From a virus: a stretch of 41,717 nt of DNA. The notes under the pieces were generated by a model. That model was not told the DNA's origin, did not search any database, and saw only the letters and a program-made list of their open reading frames with translations. Of this stretch, positions 22,101 through 30,593 are shown in pieces. The DNA lies in IMG/VR virus record IMGVR_UViG_3300046811_000149, positions 1 through 41,717 of that record. One strand, 5' to 3'. The stretch's first letter is position 1. Each line of letters opens with the position of its first letter. Position numbers and translations under genes: made by a program.

Positions 22101-22495
22101 ACGCCGAAGAACGCCCGGGCCGTCCGAGCAACTGCGACCTACCGGGATGGAACGCCTACGGCAACGGCCATGGCGACTGTGACCGATCCGCCGCCGCCTG
22201 TCCGTCGATGTCCGCACTGCTGCTGGCGTACGCCGGTCTGGTGGCCCGTTCCGGGCCCCGGACCCACCGCCCCGCCCGCTGGTTCGCCACGCTGGCGATC
22301 GGCATCTATCGGCACACCCTGACCCGCTGGACGCCGGCGTGTCCTCAGGCGATCAGCTGCTCGGCGTTCGCCGTCCAGGTGATCCGCGAGTGCGGCCCGG
22401 TGACCGGCGCCAAGCTGGCTGCCTACCGGGTCGCGCACTGTGAACCACCGCGGGCTGAGGGTCTGCCGAAGGAAGCGCCGGGATGCAACCGCTGA
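22097..22495 (+). CDS. YidD-like protein
   Basis: 132 aa. Residues about 68-118 match the YidD pattern: 'IGIYRHTLTRWTPACP', then 'SCSAFAVQVIRECGPVTG' and 'AAYRVAHC', corresponding to the family's IRFYQ...P-CR-xPTCSxYA...G...R...CHP. YidD is a small cytoplasmic, membrane-associated bacterial protein that aids membrane protein insertion. Here it is surrounded by small membrane-protein genes, which fits. The N-terminal 65 residues have extra Cys and no match. The Pro-Thr-Cys-Ser core reads ISCSAF here, so it is a divergent member. Confidence 0.7.
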   Translation: MNAEERPGRPSNCDLPGWNAYGNGHGDCDRSAAACPSMSALLLAYAGLVARSGPRTHRPARWFATLAIGIYRHTLTRWTPACPQAISCSAFAVQVIRECGPVTGAKLAAYRVAHCEPPRAEGLPKEAPGCNR

Positions 22496-22653
22496 GCCGC
22501 TTTCTGCTGATGGTGTGGGACGGGATCCACATCATCGGTGAGGTTTTCGGCCTGACACTCCGGAAAGCGGACCAGTTCGCCGATTCGATCTGGCTGGTGC
22601 TGATGTGCGGCCTGCTGCTCTGGACCGTGTTCATGACGGCGGTGACCCGGTGA
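22483..22653 (+). CDS. 56-aa single-pass membrane protein
   Basis: ATG at 22483 with GAAGGAAG upstream. MQPLSRFLLMVWDGIHIIGE, a short polar helix, then a hydrophobic segment 'SIWLVLMCGLLLWTVFM'. Overlaps the YidD-like gene by 13 nt and the next gene by 4 nt. Unknown function. Confidence 0.7.
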   Translation: MQPLSRFLLMVWDGIHIIGEVFGLTLRKADQFADSIWLVLMCGLLLWTVFMTAVTR

Positions 22654-22853
22654 CCTGGACCAGGCGGAAAGGCCGGGCCCCGCGCGGTTGTTCCTACCCT
22701 GGCAAGCCGATGACTCAGCTGGCGATCACGTTCAATCTGCCTCAGCCCGAGGGTATGTGGGTGGCCCGGCGGTACGCCGGACGCCGCTGGGACACCAGCG
22801 ATCCGAGGCTGACCGGTGAGCTACTGCTCGCCGCGCTGAAAGAGAACGCCTGA
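22650..22853 (+). CDS. 67-aa protein of unknown function
   Basis: GTG start in a GTGA overlap; an internal ATG (MTQLAITFNLPQ) is an alternative, giving 47 aa. Basic start then 'PEGMWVARRYAGRRWDTSD' and a helical C-terminus. TGATG coupling downstream. Unknown function. Confidence 0.65.
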   Translation: MTWTRRKGRAPRGCSYPGKPMTQLAITFNLPQPEGMWVARRYAGRRWDTSDPRLTGELLLAALKENA

Positions 22854-23059
22854 TGAGGCTTCACTACCTGCTGCCGTTGTTCCGTGAGCGCTGCCCGGTC
22901 TGTGAGACCTACGCCGAGCATGAGCACGGAACCATCGACCTGCCCGTGCCGATGGGCCCGATCACCGGTCCGATCGATGTCACCCGGATCCCTTCTATTC
23001 CGACCGAGCCGGTCTCGGTCACGCGCTGCCGCAAATGCGGCTGGGCGACCCGCTACTGA
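22853..23059 (+). CDS. 68-aa zinc-ribbon-like protein
   Basis: Two Cys pairs: 'ERCPVCETY' near residue 14 and 'TRCRKCGWATRY' at the C-terminus, with a His pair between (EHEH). This is the layout of a zinc ribbon. Unknown partner. Confidence 0.75.
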   Translation: MRLHYLLPLFRERCPVCETYAEHEHGTIDLPVPMGPITGPIDVTRIPSIPTEPVSVTRCRKCGWATRY

Positions 23060-23075
23060 GGAAAGGCATCTGATC

Positions 23076-23237
23076 ATGCCAGTTCTGGGCACAACGGAGT
23101 GCGTCAAGATCTGTCGGCACTGCACGTACGAAGAGATCTACCGGCCCGAGGCAATCGGGCGGGGCGAGACGCCGCTGAACTACGGGGATTGGCTGCTCAG
23201 TGTCTGGCTGCCGTTCGTAGCGGACCGCCTCGCATGA
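23076..23237 (+). CDS. 53-aa Cys-containing protein
   Basis: ATG at 23076 with GAGGAAAGG upstream. 'TECVKICRHCTYEEIY' carries three Cys in C-x3-C-x2-C spacing, followed by an aromatic C-terminus 'YGDWLLSVWLPFVADRLA'. ATGA overlap with the last gene of the operon. Unknown function. Confidence 0.7.
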   Translation: MPVLGTTECVKICRHCTYEEIYRPEAIGRGETPLNYGDWLLSVWLPFVADRLA

Positions 23238-23389
23238 CCTGGCTGAGTTTCCTGAAAGAGGAACTCGCCTACTGGAAAGGGGGTAACACCGTGGGTAAGG
23301 CCGAACCGCCGACGCCGAAACAGCAGAAATCATGGCTGGCCAGAGTTCTGGCGAACGCGATCAAGGAAGCGAAGAAACAAGGGAAGTGA
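23234..23389 (+). CDS. 51-aa basic protein, last gene of the rightward operon
   Basis: MTWLSFLKEELAYWKGG, then a Lys-rich helix 'WLARVLANAIKEAKKQGK'. An amphipathic, positively charged peptide could associate with membranes or nucleic acid. Followed by the operon terminator. Unknown function. Confidence 0.65.
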   Translation: MTWLSFLKEELAYWKGGNTVGKAEPPTPKQQKSWLARVLANAIKEAKKQGK

Positions 23390-23397
23390 AACGCGTC

Positions 23398-23428
23398 GGG
23401 CCCCGCTGGGAAAGATCCAGCGGGGCCC
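23398..23428. terminator. Bidirectional 12-bp-stem terminator between convergent operons
   Basis: GGGCCCCGCTGG and CCAGCGGGGCCC form a perfect stem with a 7-base loop. It lies 8 bases after the last plus-strand gene and about 44 bases after the end of the holin-like gene on the minus strand. It lacks a T-tract, as is common in high-GC hosts. Confidence 0.8.
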
Positions 23429-23471
23429 TAGCAGCGGATCCACCTGACCCATCCGGAGCCAGGCGACCAGG

Positions 23472-23648
23472 CTACCTGTCGGCCGGAGCGTTGGCCACGC
23501 CGAACACGGCGAGCGCCGCTACGACGACCGCGGCGGCGATGGTGCCGATTTCCTGGCCGGTGAACCCGTCCGGATAGGCGACGACGGCAGCGCCGATACC
23601 GGCGGTGACCCCGGCGACAACCGCCTTGCGAACCTGCGCGATACCCAT
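23472..23648 (-). CDS. 58-aa holin-like membrane protein
   Basis: MGIAQVRKAVVAGVTAGIGA begins a first hydrophobic segment, a turn follows (AYPDGFTGQEIG), then a second segment 'TIAAAVVVAALAVFGVAN'. Two short membrane helices with a central polar turn, very strong AGGAGG site and a position near the amidase make a holin the likely role: timed pores that release or activate the lysin. It ends the late operon. Confidence 0.7.
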   Translation of the reverse strand: MGIAQVRKAVVAGVTAGIGAAVVAYPDGFTGQEIGTIAAAVVVAALAVFGVANAPADR

Positions 23649-23667
23649 AATTTCCTCCTGGACAGAA

Positions 23668-24030
23668 CTACCGGATGTTCGAGCAGTGGAACTTGCCGGC
23701 CAGCTTACGCATAGCCTCTTCGACGTCGATCCCGTGCTGAGTGCTCGGCGGGGCGCCGGTCAGGCTGGCCTGGACCACGGGGCAGAACTGCCGCTTGAGC
23801 GCGGCGACCTGGGAGCGATTGTCCAGCGCCACGGCAGCCAGCACCAGCACCAGCGCGGTGCCGATTGCTACCGCCGCCCACAGAGCGCGGCGGTACTTGC
23901 GCACGGACACCTCGAGCGCCCCGACGATCGGGATGACCGCGCTGCCCTGCTCGAGCAGTTCGCCGACCTTGTCCACCAGCTGGCGGACAGCATCGGCCAG
24001 GTCAGTGTTCGGGTCGAGGGTAGATGTCAT
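23668..24030 (-). CDS. 120-aa single-pass membrane protein in the lysis region
   Basis: N-terminal helix (DLADAVRQLVDKVGELLEQG), one transmembrane segment 'ALWAAVAIGTALVLVLAAVA' (residues 49-68) and a C-terminal part with two Cys. Layout resembles holin partners or spanin-like proteins, but no family is recognised. Overlaps the upstream 58-aa gene by 29 nt. Confidence 0.72.
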   Translation of the reverse strand: MTSTLDPNTDLADAVRQLVDKVGELLEQGSAVIPIVGALEVSVRKYRRALWAAVAIGTALVLVLAAVALDNRSQVAALKRQFCPVVQASLTGAPPSTQHGIDVEEAMRKLAGKFHCSNIR

Positions 24031-24178
24031 CGGGTGCCCTTTCCTGCTGCTGCAACCGCTCGACTTCTGTCTGAATCTCCCGGGTGACCTGCACGTGTTG
24101 TCTCACCCAAGTATCCAGCATGAGCCGGGCGGTATCCACAGTGGCCGACTCGGCCGGGCGAGCCCGCTTAGTCCTCAC
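24002..24178 (-). CDS. 58-aa helical protein in the lysis region
   Basis: GTG at 24178 is 8 bases before the stop of the preceding gene and is the only start that avoids its shadow. MRTKRARPAESATVDTARLM then 'TREIQTEVERLQQQERAPDD', a coiled-coil-like helix. Unknown function. Confidence 0.6.
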   Translation of the reverse strand: MRTKRARPAESATVDTARLMLDTWVRQHVQVTREIQTEVERLQQQERAPDDIYPRPEH

Positions 24179-24458
24179 GGCCGACCCCACGGGCGTACCG
24201 GAGAAACTCCCGGATCGCCCCCGTCGAGTCGCCCAGGGCCGGAACCACCTTGTCAATGAGCTCGCGAGCCAGGGCATCCTTCGCGGCCCGTTCGGCATCG
24301 CCCCGGCGCTGCTCAGAATCCGCACGGTCGCGCTCCCGTTTCCATCCGTAGCCGATGACCAGCGCCAGTACTCCGACCGGTCCTTGAGCGATCAGCCACC
24401 CGACCAGATCGGGTGACCCGCCGGCGGTGACCGCCTCAGCCACCGCCGGGCCCAGCAC
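24168..24458 (-). CDS. 96-aa membrane protein with coiled coil, candidate holin
   Basis: GTG at 24458 overlaps the amidase stop (TAGTG). A transmembrane segment 'WLIAQGPVGVLALVIGYGW' (residues 21-39) is followed by a long charged coiled coil ('DRADSEQRRGDAERAAKDAL'). This one-helix plus charged-tail layout is common for proteins encoded just after actinophage endolysins. Either this or the 58-aa protein may be the pore-forming holin. Confidence 0.7.
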   Translation of the reverse strand: MLGPAVAEAVTAGGSPDLVGWLIAQGPVGVLALVIGYGWKRERDRADSEQRRGDAERAAKDALARELIDKVVPALGDSTGAIREFLRYARGVGRED

Positions 24459-25396
24459 TACGCGCTCGGAGCCGGGGGCGTCACCACGACGTCGATCCGG
24501 GCGATGTCGGCGTTCAGCGCGGCGATACCCGCATCGAACGCCGCTGTAACCGCCGCCGGCGAGCTGGCGGCGATCCCTGCCACCGCCGCGGTCAGGGCGG
24601 TCAGCTGGGCGCTCAGTGCCACGTTCTGGGCCTTCACCGCCCGCGTCTCGCCGAGCTCGCGGAACAGCCCGGCCCCGCCCCACTGGAGCAGGTAGTTCAC
24701 GCTGACCGTGTCGCCGGCCGCGCGCACGGTCTCACCAGGCACAGACATCGCGGCGGCGGCAGCGGTGGTCAGGGTGACCTGGGTGGCGAGTAGCCGGGCG
24801 GCCACCAGGTCGGCATCGTCATTCGTCAGGGGCATGTCTACCTCCATGGGTGTCTTCAGGTCGACCGATGCGACCTGCTCTCTGAACTGTCCCATGCTGA
24901 AATCGGGATCCGACTTCCTCCCGGCCGGGGAGCACGTTTCCTTGTGCCCGCGCACGTCGGCGACGTCGAGCCCGAACTCGGACCGCAGCGCCGCACACAG
25001 CCTGGCGTAGGCGGTCATCTGGACGTCCGGCCAGTCACCGGCCGTGCCCGGTACGCCCACCGCCTCAGCTTCGATCCCGATCGCGTGGCTGTTGGTGTAG
25101 GCCGTCTTGAGCGAGACGCCAGCGTGGTTGCAGTGCCCGGCGGCGACCACGTAGACCGTGCCGTCCTTGGCCAGCAGGAAGTGAGCCAGGGGACCGCCCA
25201 GCCCCGGCCGGCCCTTGACCACGACGTCCAGGGACGGGGCGTTGCCGTCGGCCCCGCCGTTGGCGGTGTGATGGCACGTGATCGTCTGCACGTCGATCAT
25301 CGACTCGCCCGGCATGCTGGTGCGGGTCTTCCACCCGGCGACCTCGACCACGCTCAGCCCGGCCGAGCGCGCGATGTCGGCGAGCTGGGTAAGCAT
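24458..25396 (-). CDS. Endolysin: N-acetylmuramoyl-L-alanine amidase
   Basis: 312 aa from the ATG at 25396 (TGATG overlap with the 42-aa gene); a GTG one codon earlier is possible. The amidase_2 domain has 'TCHHTANGG' with a zinc His, 'HCNHAGVS', 'AIGIEAEA' and 'RGHKETCSPAGRKSDPDF' with the second His and Asp ligands. It cleaves the amide bond between muramic acid and the stem peptide. The C-terminal 130 residues, Ala-rich with 'SVNYLLQWGGAGLFRELGE', should bind wall or mediate oligomers; no known binding repeat is seen. Confidence 0.9.
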   Translation of the reverse strand: MLTQLADIARSAGLSVVEVAGWKTRTSMPGESMIDVQTITCHHTANGGADGNAPSLDVVVKGRPGLGGPLAHFLLAKDGTVYVVAAGHCNHAGVSLKTAYTNSHAIGIEAEAVGVPGTAGDWPDVQMTAYARLCAALRSEFGLDVADVRGHKETCSPAGRKSDPDFSMGQFREQVASVDLKTPMEVDMPLTNDDADLVAARLLATQVTLTTAAAAAMSVPGETVRAAGDTVSVNYLLQWGGAGLFRELGETRAVKAQNVALSAQLTALTAAVAGIAASSPAAVTAAFDAGIAALNADIARIDVVVTPPAPSA

Positions 25397-25524
25397 CACA
25401 GCGGGACCGTGTCCGCATTGTCGATCAGAACATCGTGCCGGGTCAACTGAGTCGAGCCGGGGTGCAATCCTTCGACGATAGACACGTACGATTCGGTATT
25501 GACGCCTGTCATAGGTAGGGACAT
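25396..25524 (-). CDS. 42-aa protein before the endolysin
   Basis: ATG at 25524 after a strong GGGAGAAGAGGAA site. MSLPMTGVNTESYVSIVEGL, then 'LHPGSTQLTRHDVLIDNADTV', ending at the endolysin start. No hydrophobic segment. Unknown function. Confidence 0.65.
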   Translation of the reverse strand: MSLPMTGVNTESYVSIVEGLHPGSTQLTRHDVLIDNADTVPL

Positions 25525-25551
25525 TTCCTCTTCTCCCTGTTGCTCGGTAGG

Positions 25552-26013
25552 TCAGACAGCCAGGTATGAACCGGAAGCGGACAGCACGCTTCCGGCCGTT
25601 GGCGTAACGGGTGTTGTCGCTGACACGCCAACATTGTTAGCGGGATTGGTACCGTTCCAGGCACCGGTAAATTTCAAGTTCACCCCGCCCGCGTCGTTCA
25701 CCTGACATGATCCGGCGTAGTTGATCGCCAGGGTCGAGCGTATTGCCCAGGATCCCACCGTGGCCGCCAGGCCGGTACCGCCGCTGGACGCATAGGCGGT
25801 AACCGGAAACGCCATCAGGGCCGATGCTGTGTAGGCGGGGGCAGTACCGAATTCGAGCCGCATCCACCAGAGGACCCACCGCCCGATCTGCTGGTAATAC
25901 CCCTCGTTGATCGCTCCCGCTCCGGTCGTGACGTTAGTCCAGGTTGGCGTAAACGACACCACACTGAAAGCGTCGGACGCTCGGATCAGTTGCCCTGCAA
26001 CAGGTGCCGCCAT
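25552..26013 (-). CDS. Tail-tip or fibre-type minor tail protein
   Basis: 153 aa from the ATG at 26013 (AGGAGAG site); the frame upstream of it is a shadow. Short N-terminal segment 'APVAGQLIRASDAFSV', then a beta-sandwich-like region ('NEGYYQQIGRWVLWWMRLEF', 'GSWAIRSTLAINYAG'). This TNxxxGxxxINxGYYxxIGxWVxW pattern is recurrent in actinophage minor tail proteins placed after the tail tip. Possibly a receptor-binding or head-fibre protein. Confidence 0.7.
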   Translation of the reverse strand: MAAPVAGQLIRASDAFSVVSFTPTWTNVTTGAGAINEGYYQQIGRWVLWWMRLEFGTAPAYTASALMAFPVTAYASSGGTGLAATVGSWAIRSTLAINYAGSCQVNDAGGVNLKFTGAWNGTNPANNVGVSATTPVTPTAGSVLSASGSYLAV

Positions 26014-26023
26014 GGTTTCTCTC

Positions 26024-28825
26024 CTAAAGCGAGTAGTAGGTGGGGGTGAACAGCTCCACCACCGTGCCGGTTGTCTGGGCCTTGACCACACCGTTGACCG
26101 AGCGCGTCACGGTGAAGGTCTGGGGCGACGTCGTCCCGGCCACCGCTGTGACGGTCATCCTTTCACCCGACACCCGGATGTCGAACGGGAAGTCGGCCGG
26201 CACCAGCGCGGTGGTGATCCAGAGTGGACCGGAAGCGGTGGCCACCGACAGGGACGTCGTGGTGGAGTTGTGCGCACCGTTCAGCGTCGAGCCGTCCGAC
26301 GAATACCGGCTCGCCTGGTACGTGGGAGCGCCGTACAGCCCGGCCGTGTTGAAAGGCGCGGCCGGAGAACAGTTGTACGACATGTACCGGGTGTACTGCG
26401 ACAAGGTCTCTGTGTACCCGCGGATCGTCTGGCTGATGGTGTCCGGCGGAAGCCAGGCGGGGGGATTGATCACGTCCAGCCGATCGCCGATGTCCAGCGC
26501 GGTGAACGTCGATGTCAGCGCGGCGGCGACGATTTCATAGGAAGCGAGGTTGACGTCAATCGTCGGGTACCTTGCTTCGTCCACCGTGCCGACCCGCACC
26601 CGCCACCCCGCCTGGTTCGGCAACTGGGCCACGGTGGCCACGTTCACAGTCACCGCCGTGTCGTAGGTCCCGACGCCGAGCGGTGGCGCCTGGGTGGACA
26701 AGGTGGACGTCGTATCGACGACACGCGCGCTCGAGCCGGACGGCTGAGACACCGTGACATCGTTACGGATGTAGGCGTCATCCTCGGTCGGCTGGAACGT
26801 CGCCGTCTGGTTGAGTGAGTAGTCCAAGGTGGCGTCGGCCGGCTGAGCGGACAGAGCCGCCACCGTCCGGTATGCCAGTCCGAGCAGGTCTTTCGGAGAG
26901 AAGAGGATCCCGCCCTCGGTCGCCGCGGCCGACTGCATGACGTTGAGATAGGTGTCCAGTTCCTGGGGGCCGAGCGTGACGTTCCCGTTCGGCGCCCCCA
27001 TAGACCGGAACGAAACCCCCACCGCTGTAGACAGTCTGCGCATCCGTGTCGTCGCGGTCTCCCCGTTGTACGCGTTCAGGACCGCGACGTAGTCCGTAGT
27101 CAGGGTGGTGATAGTGGATGCGACCGAGGCGTGACCGACCGTGGTATCGGTCAGCGTGAGCCCGTTGTTCATGATGAGTTTCTTAGCCTGGATCACCGAC
27201 TGACCGGCCAGCGTGCCGGAGACACCGCCGATCGCAGGCGGTGAGCCGGGAGTGCAGGTGTTGAGCGCCCAGTCCACATTGCCGGCGTTCTGCACCAGGT
27301 GAATGCTGACGTAGCAGGGGGCACCGTTCAGCGCGAACGCCACACCGCTTACCACGGTGGAAATCAGGGTGTCGCCTGAGTCCCGTGCCGCCAGCGTGAG
27401 AGTTCCGCCCGTCCCGTAGGTCAGTTCCCAGATACCGGCGGACCCGGTGCAGTAGAGCTTGATCAGGCTCGACCCGTTCACCGCCCCGCCCGCGGGGATG
27501 GCCAGCAGGAACCGGGTCTGAATCGTGCCGATAGAAAACGAACTGTAGGCCGAGACGATGCCGGTGAAGCGAGCGCCGTTGAACTGGGGCAGCGGCTTGC
27601 TCGCAACGAAAGACGTTGCGTCGGAAGCTAGATCCGGGCTCGCTGAGGTGAACGTCATCGGCACCCCGCTGGACAGGCCGGATGCGAAAGACGTCGCACT
27701 GGTGCCGTCCTCCATAGGCCACCATGCCCGGATGGCGGTCTCTCCCGCGATGAAGGCTTTCAGTGTCGAGGACAAGGGCTGCTGACCTTGGCCGAGACGC
27801 CGCACCACATCGGCACATTCGACCGGTGACCAGATGTCCGTACCGGTCTGATCCCACATCTGTGGCCAGCTGGTGACCTCGCCGACGAAACGCGGGTCGT
27901 AGTCGATCAGGCCGATCGATCCGCTCGACGCGTTCACCGTCCAGGTCTTGCCCGTCGAGTCGGCGAACGACGTCGCTCCGTTGGTCTGCACGGTGAAGTC
28001 AGGGTTCGCGACCAGCGAGCCGGCGATCCCGTTGTAGATCTGCGCGGCGTACACCCGGCCGTGAATCACGGAGCCGTTGAATGAATCCGGCTGCTGCAAC
28101 ACGTGCACGTTCGCCGATGAGCTGAAAATCGACGTCACCCCGGCTGTGACAACCGGGTCACCGAGCTGAGTCCAGGTCCCGCTGATCGAGCTGGAGTAGT
28201 AGAACGTGACCGTGTTGCCGGCTGCGCCGTTGTTCACGTCGTGTGTGACCCGCACCGCCGTGCGGCCCTGCATCGACGGCAGAGGCACGGTGGAGCTGAC
28301 GATGATCTGATCGGATCCCGTGGTCGACCACGTCCAGGCGAGCGGACCGGAGCTGCGCTGATAGAAGCCGTAGCTGCGCTGGTTGCCCGTGGCCGTCCAC
28401 TTCGTGACGTAGTTGGTGACGTCGCGCCAGCTGGTGAAATCGGCATCGAACCGGACATCGATGTCACCGACGATATCCAGAGCGGCGGTGTCCGGCGTCG
28501 ATACGCTGGCCGTGCCGATGATGTTGGCCGATTCCTGGAACACCGCCAGCGCCCCGGCTCCGGTGATCGAGCAGCGGATCGGGGTGTTGCGCCCGATCAG
28601 GCCGTAGTAGATGCCGGTCGGATTACGTGGGGAGAACCGCCCGTCGCGGTTGTTCAGCGACAGGCTCAGCGTGGACGGCTGGAGCGCGGCCGACTCATCC
28701 GGCACCCCGCGCACGATCGTCGTCCCGGTCAGGCCGTCGGCCCGGACCTTGGAACTGATGTCGGTCCAGGTGCCGTTCAGGTTGAGCTCGACCCGGACCG
28801 GGAGGATTGTCTGGGGGAAAACCAT
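26024..28825 (-). CDS. Large minor tail protein (tail tip / distal tail)
   Basis: 933 aa. N-terminus 'LPVRVELNLNGTWTDISSKV' and 'SLSLNNRDGRFSPRNP' are typical of actinophage distal-tail/hub proteins. The middle has jelly-roll-like segments ('NGATSFADSTGKTWTV'), and the C-terminus ends with a module containing 'FTVTRSVNGVVKAQ' shared with the head-tail adaptor. TGATG overlap with the tape measure gene. It likely forms the hub that the tape measure abuts and may carry carbohydrate-binding domains. Confidence 0.82.
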   Translation of the reverse strand: MVFPQTILPVRVELNLNGTWTDISSKVRADGLTGTTIVRGVPDESAALQPSTLSLSLNNRDGRFSPRNPTGIYYGLIGRNTPIRCSITGAGALAVFQESANIIGTASVSTPDTAALDIVGDIDVRFDADFTSWRDVTNYVTKWTATGNQRSYGFYQRSSGPLAWTWSTTGSDQIIVSSTVPLPSMQGRTAVRVTHDVNNGAAGNTVTFYYSSSISGTWTQLGDPVVTAGVTSIFSSSANVHVLQQPDSFNGSVIHGRVYAAQIYNGIAGSLVANPDFTVQTNGATSFADSTGKTWTVNASSGSIGLIDYDPRFVGEVTSWPQMWDQTGTDIWSPVECADVVRRLGQGQQPLSSTLKAFIAGETAIRAWWPMEDGTSATSFASGLSSGVPMTFTSASPDLASDATSFVASKPLPQFNGARFTGIVSAYSSFSIGTIQTRFLLAIPAGGAVNGSSLIKLYCTGSAGIWELTYGTGGTLTLAARDSGDTLISTVVSGVAFALNGAPCYVSIHLVQNAGNVDWALNTCTPGSPPAIGGVSGTLAGQSVIQAKKLIMNNGLTLTDTTVGHASVASTITTLTTDYVAVLNAYNGETATTRMRRLSTAVGVSFRSMGAPNGNVTLGPQELDTYLNVMQSAAATEGGILFSPKDLLGLAYRTVAALSAQPADATLDYSLNQTATFQPTEDDAYIRNDVTVSQPSGSSARVVDTTSTLSTQAPPLGVGTYDTAVTVNVATVAQLPNQAGWRVRVGTVDEARYPTIDVNLASYEIVAAALTSTFTALDIGDRLDVINPPAWLPPDTISQTIRGYTETLSQYTRYMSYNCSPAAPFNTAGLYGAPTYQASRYSSDGSTLNGAHNSTTTSLSVATASGPLWITTALVPADFPFDIRVSGERMTVTAVAGTTSPQTFTVTRSVNGVVKAQTTGTVVELFTPTYYSL

Positions 28826-30375
28826 CAGGCACCTAGTACTCCCTGGACGTTGCCGCCCTTGATCCGGATTTCCTTGCGCAGGCCGGCCAGCATGCCCGTC
28901 CCCTCGAGCACGATCCGGATCACCTGATCGGCTCCGCCGGCCCCCGCCATCCGGGCCAGCATCGATTCCGTGTTCGCGTTGCTGTGCACCCGGCTGCCGG
29001 GCGCCAGGCGGACCAGTTCGCGGCCCTGCTCCCCGACCATCGTCAGGCCGCTCTGGGGCCCACCGCCGGCCGCGTGGCCGATCACCCTGCCCGAGGCTGA
29101 GCCGATCGGCACGTTGCCGCTGACACCATCCGGAGCGCTGCCGGTCCGGCCGTAGTGCACCGTCACGTTGATCCGCTTACCGTGCAGCCCGTTGACGGCA
29201 TCCTGGAGCCGGTGAACCTCGCCCCTGGTCGCCTTGATCGCCTTGGCCACCGCCCGGAAAGGCGCCCCGGCTTTCCCGGGGAGGTGACCGAGCACCGTGA
29301 ACAGTCCCTCGAAAACGCCGAGAATGATGTCTACCTGGGCCAGCACGACCTTGGACACCGTCTTGAAAGCCGCGTTGACGACGTTCCGGAATTTTTCCGA
29401 TTTCTTGTATGCGGCGACCAGGCCGGCACCGAGCAGGACCAGACCGGCCACCGTCAAGGAAACCGGGTTTGCCAGCATTGCCACGCCGAGCGCGACGAAC
29501 CCGGCGGCGAGCGCGGCCACCGCCACCGCCGCGGCCTCGGCCACGGCCGGGTTCTTCTCCAGCCATCCCGTGAGCTTGATTCCTTTCTCCAGGAGCTTGG
29601 TGATGATCGGGATCAGCTTCGCGCCCAGCTGGGCCGACAGGTCTGTGTACTTGGCTTTCAGAATCTGGGTCTGCTCGGCCAGCGTTCCGGTCTGCGCCTG
29701 GAACTGACCCGTGGCATCCTTGCCGGCTTTCAGCAGCAGATTGGTTGTCGCCTGCTGCTTGGCCGCTGTTTGCTGGGCGGGAGACAGTTTGGCGAATGCG
29801 GCCTGACTCTTGACGTTCGCTACCGCGAACGCCTCGGTGGTGATCTTGGCAGCACTGAGCGAAACGCCGTACCGCTCGATCGGATCGAACTCGCCCTTGT
29901 ATGCCGACGTCAGGGCCTCCACCGCATCGGCCGCGGTGCCGCCGTAGGTCGCCGACAGGTCGGCGCCCATCTTGATCAGGTTGTCCGTCTTGCCGGCCAG
30001 CTGGTCAGCCGCGACCCCCTGACCCTTGAACAGCGAACCCACGATATTGGCGCTCTCGCGGTACTGGTTGGCGCTCAGGCCCACCGCCTCGGCTGCCTTG
30101 CCGGACTTGGCCACTACGGCGTCCGCGTACTTGCCGAACACCGCCTGGGTACCGCCCAGCGACTGCTGAGCGTCGCTGGCCGCGCTGACGGCATCCGAAC
30201 CGATCTTCAGCAGCGCGGCGCCGACCAGCAGCCCGCCGACCTTGGCTTTCTCGGCGAACTTCCCCATGGCGGTGCCGGAGCGCTCGGCCGACTCACGCAC
30301 GTTGCGCTCGGAGCTTGAGGCGCCGGCCCGGGTCCGGTCCTGCACCCGAACGATGACGTCCACTTCGTTGGCCAC
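28825..30375 (-). CDS. Tail tape measure protein
   Basis: 516 aa. N-terminus 'MANEVDVIVRVQDRT', a region 'AKVGGLLVGAALLKIGSDAV', hydrophobic helices about 285-325 ('VALGVAMLANPVSLTVAGLV'), and a Gly-rich C-terminus with 'AAGGGPQSGLTMVGEQGREL', all characteristic. At about 0.15 nm per residue it would set a tail of roughly 75-80 nm (family rule, inference). GTG start with GGAGGTGA, overlapping the frameshifted chaperone stop (TAGTG). Confidence 0.93.
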   Translation of the reverse strand: MANEVDVIVRVQDRTRAGASSSERNVRESAERSGTAMGKFAEKAKVGGLLVGAALLKIGSDAVSAASDAQQSLGGTQAVFGKYADAVVAKSGKAAEAVGLSANQYRESANIVGSLFKGQGVAADQLAGKTDNLIKMGADLSATYGGTAADAVEALTSAYKGEFDPIERYGVSLSAAKITTEAFAVANVKSQAAFAKLSPAQQTAAKQQATTNLLLKAGKDATGQFQAQTGTLAEQTQILKAKYTDLSAQLGAKLIPIITKLLEKGIKLTGWLEKNPAVAEAAAVAVAALAAGFVALGVAMLANPVSLTVAGLVLLGAGLVAAYKKSEKFRNVVNAAFKTVSKVVLAQVDIILGVFEGLFTVLGHLPGKAGAPFRAVAKAIKATRGEVHRLQDAVNGLHGKRINVTVHYGRTGSAPDGVSGNVPIGSASGRVIGHAAGGGPQSGLTMVGEQGRELVRLAPGSRVHSNANTESMLARMAGAGGADQVIRIVLEGTGMLAGLRKEIRIKGGNVQGVLGA

Positions 30376-30593
30376 TACTGCTCACCTCCTTCGTCCGGCA
30401 CCGTGCCCAGGTCAACCAGTTTCAGCATGCGGAAAATCTCGGCGTCCTCGGCGTACAGCTGACTGGGCAGGCACCCGAACCGCTCGCACAGCCCGATCAC
30501 GGTTCGGGCCCGTGCTAGCTCGCTTGGGAGCCCGACAACGTTTCCATGGGAATCGACTCCACCAGGGACGGCATTCCAGAGTTCGACCGCTCT
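30375..30593 (-). CDS. Tail assembly chaperone, -1 frameshift extension (T part)
   Basis: Expressed only by -1 frameshifting from the upstream chaperone gene at 30593-30599. After the shift the protein continues 'RAVELWNAVPGGVDSHG' and 'ELARARTVIGLCERFGCLPS' for 72 residues, giving a 179-aa fusion. The open frame extends upstream of the slip site, but that part is a shadow. The longer product binds the tape measure during tail assembly in lambda-like systems. Ends at the tape measure GTG. Confidence 0.88.
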   Translation of the reverse strand, partial: RAVELWNAVPGGVDSHGNVVGLPSELARARTVIGLCERFGCLPSQLYAEDAEIFRMLKLVDLGTVPDEGGEQ

